From positions 1 through 9,847 of the forward strand of contig JAPKAW010000061.1 of the NCBI GenBank assembly GCA_028825055.1: 9,847 nt of DNA, in the 5' to 3' direction. The position numbers and the translations under genes are program-made. Position 1 is the first letter of the stretch. Each line of letters begins with the position of its first letter. The DNA comes from Flavobacteriales bacterium (lineage in GTDB: Bacteria > Bacteroidota > Bacteroidia > Flavobacteriales_D > Sanyastnellaceae). Positions 7,253 to 9,847 of the stretch are shown one piece after another. The notes beneath the pieces were generated by a model. It did no database searches, was not told where the DNA came from, and saw only the letters and a list, made by a program, of their open reading frames with translations.

Positions 7253-8248
7253 CTATCTGGGGATGTTTCCTGCTTGATATCGTTCAGCGAACTCACGAGC
7301 GAAATACGTTATAATGACCGAGGCTCCTGCGCGATGAATGCTGGTCAGCATTTCGGGCATAGCACGATCGTAATCAATCCAACCCTTGGCCGCTGCAGCT
7401 TTGAGCATGGAGAATTCACCGCTCACATTGTAAGCCGCTATGGGCCGGTCCATGTGTACTGAAAGGTCTCGAATCACATCCAAGTAACACAATGCCGGTT
7501 TCACCATGAGGAAATCAGCGCCTTCCTCTGCGTCCAATTCAGCTTCTCGCAGCGCTTCGTGACGGTTAGCGGGATCCATTTGATACGTTTTCTTGTCACC
7601 TGACTTGGGAGCGCTTTCGAGTGCATCCCGAAACGGACCATAAAACGCGCTGGCGTATTTGGCGCTGTAAGCTATGATGCCCGTTTGGGTGAAATTGGCC
7701 TTATCAAGCGCCTCCCGAATCAAACCGACACGACCATCCATCATGTCAGACGGACCGATGAAGTCAAATCCAGCCTCTGCCTGAGCCACAGCTTGTGCAG
7801 CTAACAGCGGAAGCGTTGCATCATTGACGATTTCACCGTTGACCACCAAACCATCGTGGCCATCACTGCTGTAAGGATCCAATGCGACGTCGCTCATGAG
7901 CATGACCTCCGCAAATGTCGCTTTAATCGAACGTGCAATGCGCAGATAAAAATTTGACGGGTCCGCTCCATAGCTCCCGTCCGACGTTTTCAATTCCTCC
8001 TCAACAGCCGGAAACAAAACAAAAGAACGAATACCCACCCGCATGCAAGCTCCAACTTCTTTCAGAACCTCATCTTCAGAAAGACGAAACACACCGGGCA
8101 TGGAAGCAATTTCTTCACGACGCCCTTGACCGTCGAGTACAAACAATGGCATGATCAAATGACCCGGAGTCAAGTGAGTTTCGCGGACCAAATCCCGCAC
8201 GGCTCCCGATTGACGGTTGCGGCGTGGTCGTTGTGGGATATCGTACAT
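7253..8248 (-). CDS. hemB: Porphobilinogen synthase (delta-aminolevulinic acid dehydratase)
   Basis: The 331-residue protein is of normal length. It condenses two 5-aminolevulinate molecules into porphobilinogen, the second committed step of heme biosynthesis, in the cytoplasm. The start (RPRRNRQSGAVRDLVRETHL) and DRPIAAYNVSGEFSMLKAAA (267-286) are hallmark segments. The two Schiff-base lysines are K197 in AYSAKYASAFYGPFRDA and K250 in FLMVKPALCYLD. The metal loop reads SDVALDPYSSDGHDGLV, where the three zinc-binding cysteines of zinc-type enzymes are replaced by A122, D124 and D132. It therefore belongs to the Asp-containing, magnesium/potassium-dependent type. E235 and D239 (EAELD) probably form part of the allosteric magnesium site. 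The start codon follows the lipoprotein stop by six bases, and TAAGG around that stop may serve as a weak ribosome binding site. Confidence 0.96.
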   Translation of the reverse strand: MYDIPQRPRRNRQSGAVRDLVRETHLTPGHLIMPLFVLDGQGRREEIASMPGVFRLSEDEVLKEVGACMRVGIRSFVLFPAVEEELKTSDGSYGADPSNFYLRIARSIKATFAEVMLMSDVALDPYSSDGHDGLVVNGEIVNDATLPLLAAQAVAQAEAGFDFIGPSDMMDGRVGLIREALDKANFTQTGIIAYSAKYASAFYGPFRDALESAPKSGDKKTYQMDPANRHEALREAELDAEEGADFLMVKPALCYLDVIRDLSVHMDRPIAAYNVSGEFSMLKAAAAKGWIDYDRAMPEMLTSIHRAGASVIITYFAREFAERYQAGNIPR

Positions 8249-8254
8249 GGGGCC

Positions 8255-8770
8255 TTACTGTTGAATGGCCTGCTTCGCCACCATGGATTCTTCATACAAC
8301 GCCTGAAGTGCCTCTAGTTCTGCCAACAAAGCCTCTTGAATCGCCAAAATTTCATCGTCACTCATGCCTTCCAAAGAAATCGCTGCGTGATGACTGTGGT
8401 CATGATCATGCCCCGCATGACTGCCATGGTCGTGGCCCGCGTGATCATCATCATCAGATTCAATTCCAGGAACTTCAACCACGGTCTCGCTCCAATCGTG
8501 GAAGCGCACATCCCATTCATTCATGCGGCTTTCTATGCGAGCCAACTTCATCGCCAATGAAGAGTCCCCGGCCAACATTGCCGATTCAATTTCAACTTCC
8601 AATGCAGCCGTCTCAGCCAGCATTCTATCGTGAAACTCACCAGACAAACGGGTCAATTGGCCGTGGATTTTATTGGCTTCTTCCAAGGTAAGACTGGTGG
8701 GTGCATCTCCACAAGCAATCCAAGTCATGGCACAAAGGCAAGCGCAAAACAGCGATTTAACGATTTTCAT
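8255..8770 (-). CDS. Small histidine-rich lipoprotein, putative metal-binding
   Basis: The 171-residue product starts at ATG 8770, whose bases overlap the yidD stop as ATGA. A longer in-frame reading to 9025 exists but covers yidD. MKIVKSLFCACLCAMTWIAC has the form of a lipoprotein signal with C20 as the lipidated cysteine; the Trp at -3 is unusual. Residues about 28-95 are charged helix (coiled-coil-like). Residues 106-128 are DDDD followed by nine histidines in AGHDHGSHAGHDHDHSHH. Residues 134-170 form a second Leu/Glu/Ala-rich helix. The layout of two helices separated by a flexible His/Asp loop suggests binding of zinc, nickel, cobalt or copper at the membrane. I do not recognise a named family. 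Its nearness to the HupE/UreJ-like gene supports a metal role, but this is inference. Confidence 0.8.
   Translation of the reverse strand: MKIVKSLFCACLCAMTWIACGDAPTSLTLEEANKIHGQLTRLSGEFHDRMLAETAALEVEIESAMLAGDSSLAMKLARIESRMNEWDVRFHDWSETVVEVPGIESDDDDHAGHDHGSHAGHDHDHSHHAAISLEGMSDDEILAIQEALLAELEALQALYEESMVAKQAIQQ
8401..8448 (-). repeat. Degenerate 24-base tandem repeat encoding AGHDHxxH units
   Basis: Two adjacent 24-base units (8401-8424 and 8425-8448) match at 16 of 24 positions by direct comparison and encode successive AGHDH-type octapeptides in the lipoprotein. The pattern suggests that the metal-binding loop grew by internal duplication. Confidence 0.5.
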
Positions 8771-8997
8771 GGTGTAATTTTTTTCGGTGGAACAGGATCG
8801 TATGCAGGCGGTGTCCAAGGATGGCATCGGCCGATTCGGCGCAGGGTCATCCAAGACCCCTTCCACGTGCCGTGGATCTGAAGGGACTCCGTAGCATATG
8901 CTGAACACGTCGGCTGGAACCGGCAATTTGATCCCAACAAAGGACTCAAGACAACTTGATATCCTCGTATGAGCCATAACAGTATAACGCGCAACAT
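8767..8997 (-). CDS. yidD: Membrane protein insertion efficiency factor YidD
   Basis: The 76-residue protein carries the full YidD signature. It has an amphipathic N-terminus (MLRVILLWLIRGYQ), then SPLLGSNCRFQPTCSAYATE (18-37) with C25 and C31, then LRRIGRCHPW (52-61) with C58, and finally YDPVP. YidD lies on the inner face of the cytoplasmic membrane and assists YidC in inserting membrane proteins. I chose ATG 8997 because family members begin just before the amphipathic helix. The frame stays open to 9183, but that extension lies inside hupE and has no YidD character. The gene ends in an ATGA overlap with the lipoprotein start. It is not beside rnpA/rpmH/yidC, its common location in other bacteria, but among unrelated genes. 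Confidence 0.93.
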   Translation of the reverse strand: MLRVILLWLIRGYQVVLSPLLGSNCRFQPTCSAYATESLQIHGTWKGSWMTLRRIGRCHPWTPPAYDPVPPKKITP

Positions 8998-9001
8998 GGA
9001 A

Positions 9002-9009
9002 CAAAGATA
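9002..9009 (-). promoter_or_regulatory. Candidate internal -7 promoter box ahead of yidD
   Basis: On the minus strand TATCTTTG is an exact match to TAnnTTTG and sits four bases before the yidD ATG, in the 37-base gap after hupE. No convincing TTG is found at the -33 position. If active, transcription would start at or within a few bases of the ATG. It would give a leaderless or nearly leaderless yidD message and a second promoter for the lipoprotein, hemB and the propeller gene. Confidence 0.4.
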
Positions 9010-9034
9010 CGGACCGAGCAGGCATGCATGAATT

Positions 9035-9604
9035 TCAGAATGGGCTGCGCTCAAACACCATAAGCAAGGCCAATGCTCCAGTTGCAGCACAGACAAAAAC
9101 CTGCTGGTCTCGTTTGTGCACTCCCAATGCTTGTACAAGTGAAGCCAAGGCAAGAAAACCCAACAGCAATGCAGCTTGTCCAATTTCTACCCCCACATTG
9201 AATCGCAACAACGGCATCACGATGCCCCCATCTTCATCCTGCATCATGCGAAAAAATGACGAAAACCCGAGACCGTGCACGAAGCCGAAAATCATCGTTA
9301 AGGCATACGTCAGCCGATTAACTCGGTTTGATTTTTGGCCTGCAAATCGCCGCAAATTCCATAACGCAGTGCAAAAAATAGTGATCGGGATCAAGAATTC
9401 AATCCATTGACCGCTAGGGTGCAACCAACCCATCCCTGCCAGCAACAAGGTGATGGTGTGGCCAACTGTGAATGCCGTCGCGAGCATTAAAACACGCAAC
9501 ACATCCCCGAGACTAGCCCAAGCCACCAAGGCGACCAAATACAGCATGTGATCGTACCCTTGCAAGTCCGTGATGTGCTCAATGCCCATGAGGACCTCTC
9601 TCAT
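9035..9604 (-). CDS. HupE/UreJ family membrane protein (putative nickel/metal permease)
   Basis: The 189-residue membrane protein has about six hydrophobic segments (roughly 17-31, 35-57, 66-84, 98-116, 138-160, 168-185). Signature residues of the HupE/UreJ_2 family are present: GIEHITDLQGYDHMLYL (7-23), FTVGHTITLLLA (45-56), IEFLIPITI (68-76), FGFVHGLGFSS (106-116) and FNVGVEIGQ (135-143). The conserved His, Asp and Glu within membrane segments (H10, D18, H19, H49, H110, E140) suit metal coordination. Some family members act in nickel uptake for hydrogenase or urease; no such enzyme is seen here, and the substrate of most Bacteroidota members is unknown. The start ATG 9604 overlaps the folA stop as ATGA; M6 at 9589 is a possible alternative. 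There is no N-terminal signal peptide. The next gene, yidD, follows after 37 bases. Confidence 0.88.
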   Translation of the reverse strand: MREVLMGIEHITDLQGYDHMLYLVALVAWASLGDVLRVLMLATAFTVGHTITLLLAGMGWLHPSGQWIEFLIPITIFCTALWNLRRFAGQKSNRVNRLTYALTMIFGFVHGLGFSSFFRMMQDEDGGIVMPLLRFNVGVEIGQAALLLGFLALASLVQALGVHKRDQQVFVCAATGALALLMVFERSPF

Positions 9605-9847
9605 GCTCCTTTCAGCTCATTGCGTTCATAACAACTCACGCAAAACGCAAACTCATTGCGATCATCCGCGGCATGACGCACTAACTCTGTGCGAGACCAT
9701 CCCTTCTCCAACTGCTTCAATTCAAAAAACGTGTCTCCTTCCGGCGAGGCGCTCACATGCGTGATGTACTGCCGATCGACTTTTCCAGAGGCCAACATCT
9801 CACGATAAATCTGGCCACCACCGATGATGAACACCTCCTCCTCTCCA
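9601..9847 (-). CDS. folA: Dihydrofolate reductase, C-terminal part (gene runs off the window)
   Basis: Only the last 81 codons are present; the frame is open at the window edge, so the start lies beyond 9847. Dihydrofolate reductase reduces dihydrofolate to tetrahydrofolate with NADPH and is the target of trimethoprim. The visible part begins GEEEVFIIGGGQIYREML, where the Gly-Gly-Gly turn contacts NADPH, followed by DRQYITHVSA, equivalent to the D-R-x-Y-x-T-x-V strand of the family. It ends with the C-terminal strand FAFCVSCYER. The catalytic Asp/Glu of the N-terminal half is not in the window. The stop overlaps the hupE start (ATGA), which makes folA the first visible gene of the leftward operon. 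Confidence 0.9.
   Translation of the reverse strand, partial: GEEEVFIIGGGQIYREMLASGKVDRQYITHVSASPEGDTFFELKQLEKGWSRTELVRHAADDRNEFAFCVSCYERNELKGA

Noticed and set aside
8401..8448. Possible CRISPR or microsatellite reading of the CATGATCATG-type repeats
   Set aside because: There are only two degenerate units, lying in frame in a coding region and explained by the His/Asp-rich protein loop.
8771..9025. In-frame N-terminal extension of the lipoprotein to 256 residues
   Set aside because: It runs across yidD in another frame, has no signal-peptide character, and the internal ATG at 8770 gives an ideal lipoprotein start in an ATGA overlap.
8998..9183. Extended 138-residue reading of yidD
   Set aside because: The extra 62 residues lie within hupE, are rich in Trp/Cys/His with no family resemblance, and YidD proteins begin at the amphipathic helix.

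Overview
The window looks like chromosomal DNA of a Bacteroidota species, probably a marine or freshwater Flavobacteriales-like lineage, with roughly balanced GC. The reasons are a PorV/PorQ-family outer-membrane protein paired with a very large surface protein ending in a type IX-secretion-like C-terminal module, TAnnTTTG promoter boxes of the Bacteroidota sigma factor type, and starts that mostly lack a strong Shine-Dalgarno sequence. I cannot name a genus. The window is almost completely coding. No gap exceeds about 155 bases, and I see no tRNA, rRNA, CRISPR array, insertion sequence or phage gene.

Left part, plus strand (1-5903). The window opens inside a large secreted protein gene (1-3810, 5' end missing). 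After 18 bases comes a PorV/PorQ-like beta-barrel protein gene (3829-4884). These two look like a surface-protein/outer-membrane-partner pair. A strong hairpin with a T-run follows (4952-4988), with a promoter-like box immediately before it (4940-4947). Then comes a two-gene unit: greA (5038-5514) and a HIT-family nucleotide hydrolase (5514-5903), which share one base at a TAATG stop/start.

Right part, minus strand (5928-9847). Six genes run leftward as one tightly packed operon: folA (3' part only), a HupE/UreJ-type membrane protein, yidD, a small histidine-rich lipoprotein, hemB, and a secreted Asp-box (BNR) beta-propeller protein. Two of the junctions are ATGA overlaps; the gaps at the others are 37, 6 and 2 bases. 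The operon mixes housekeeping enzymes (folate, heme), a membrane-insertion factor and two genes that suggest metal handling (HupE-like and the His-rich lipoprotein). It converges on the greA-HIT unit with only 24 bases between the stop codons.

The most interesting points are the HupE/His-rich-lipoprotein pair embedded in a yidD-hemB operon, a promoter box that would make yidD nearly leaderless, and the promoter/hairpin arrangement ahead of greA. I found no convincing evidence of a wholly new defence or mobile system.
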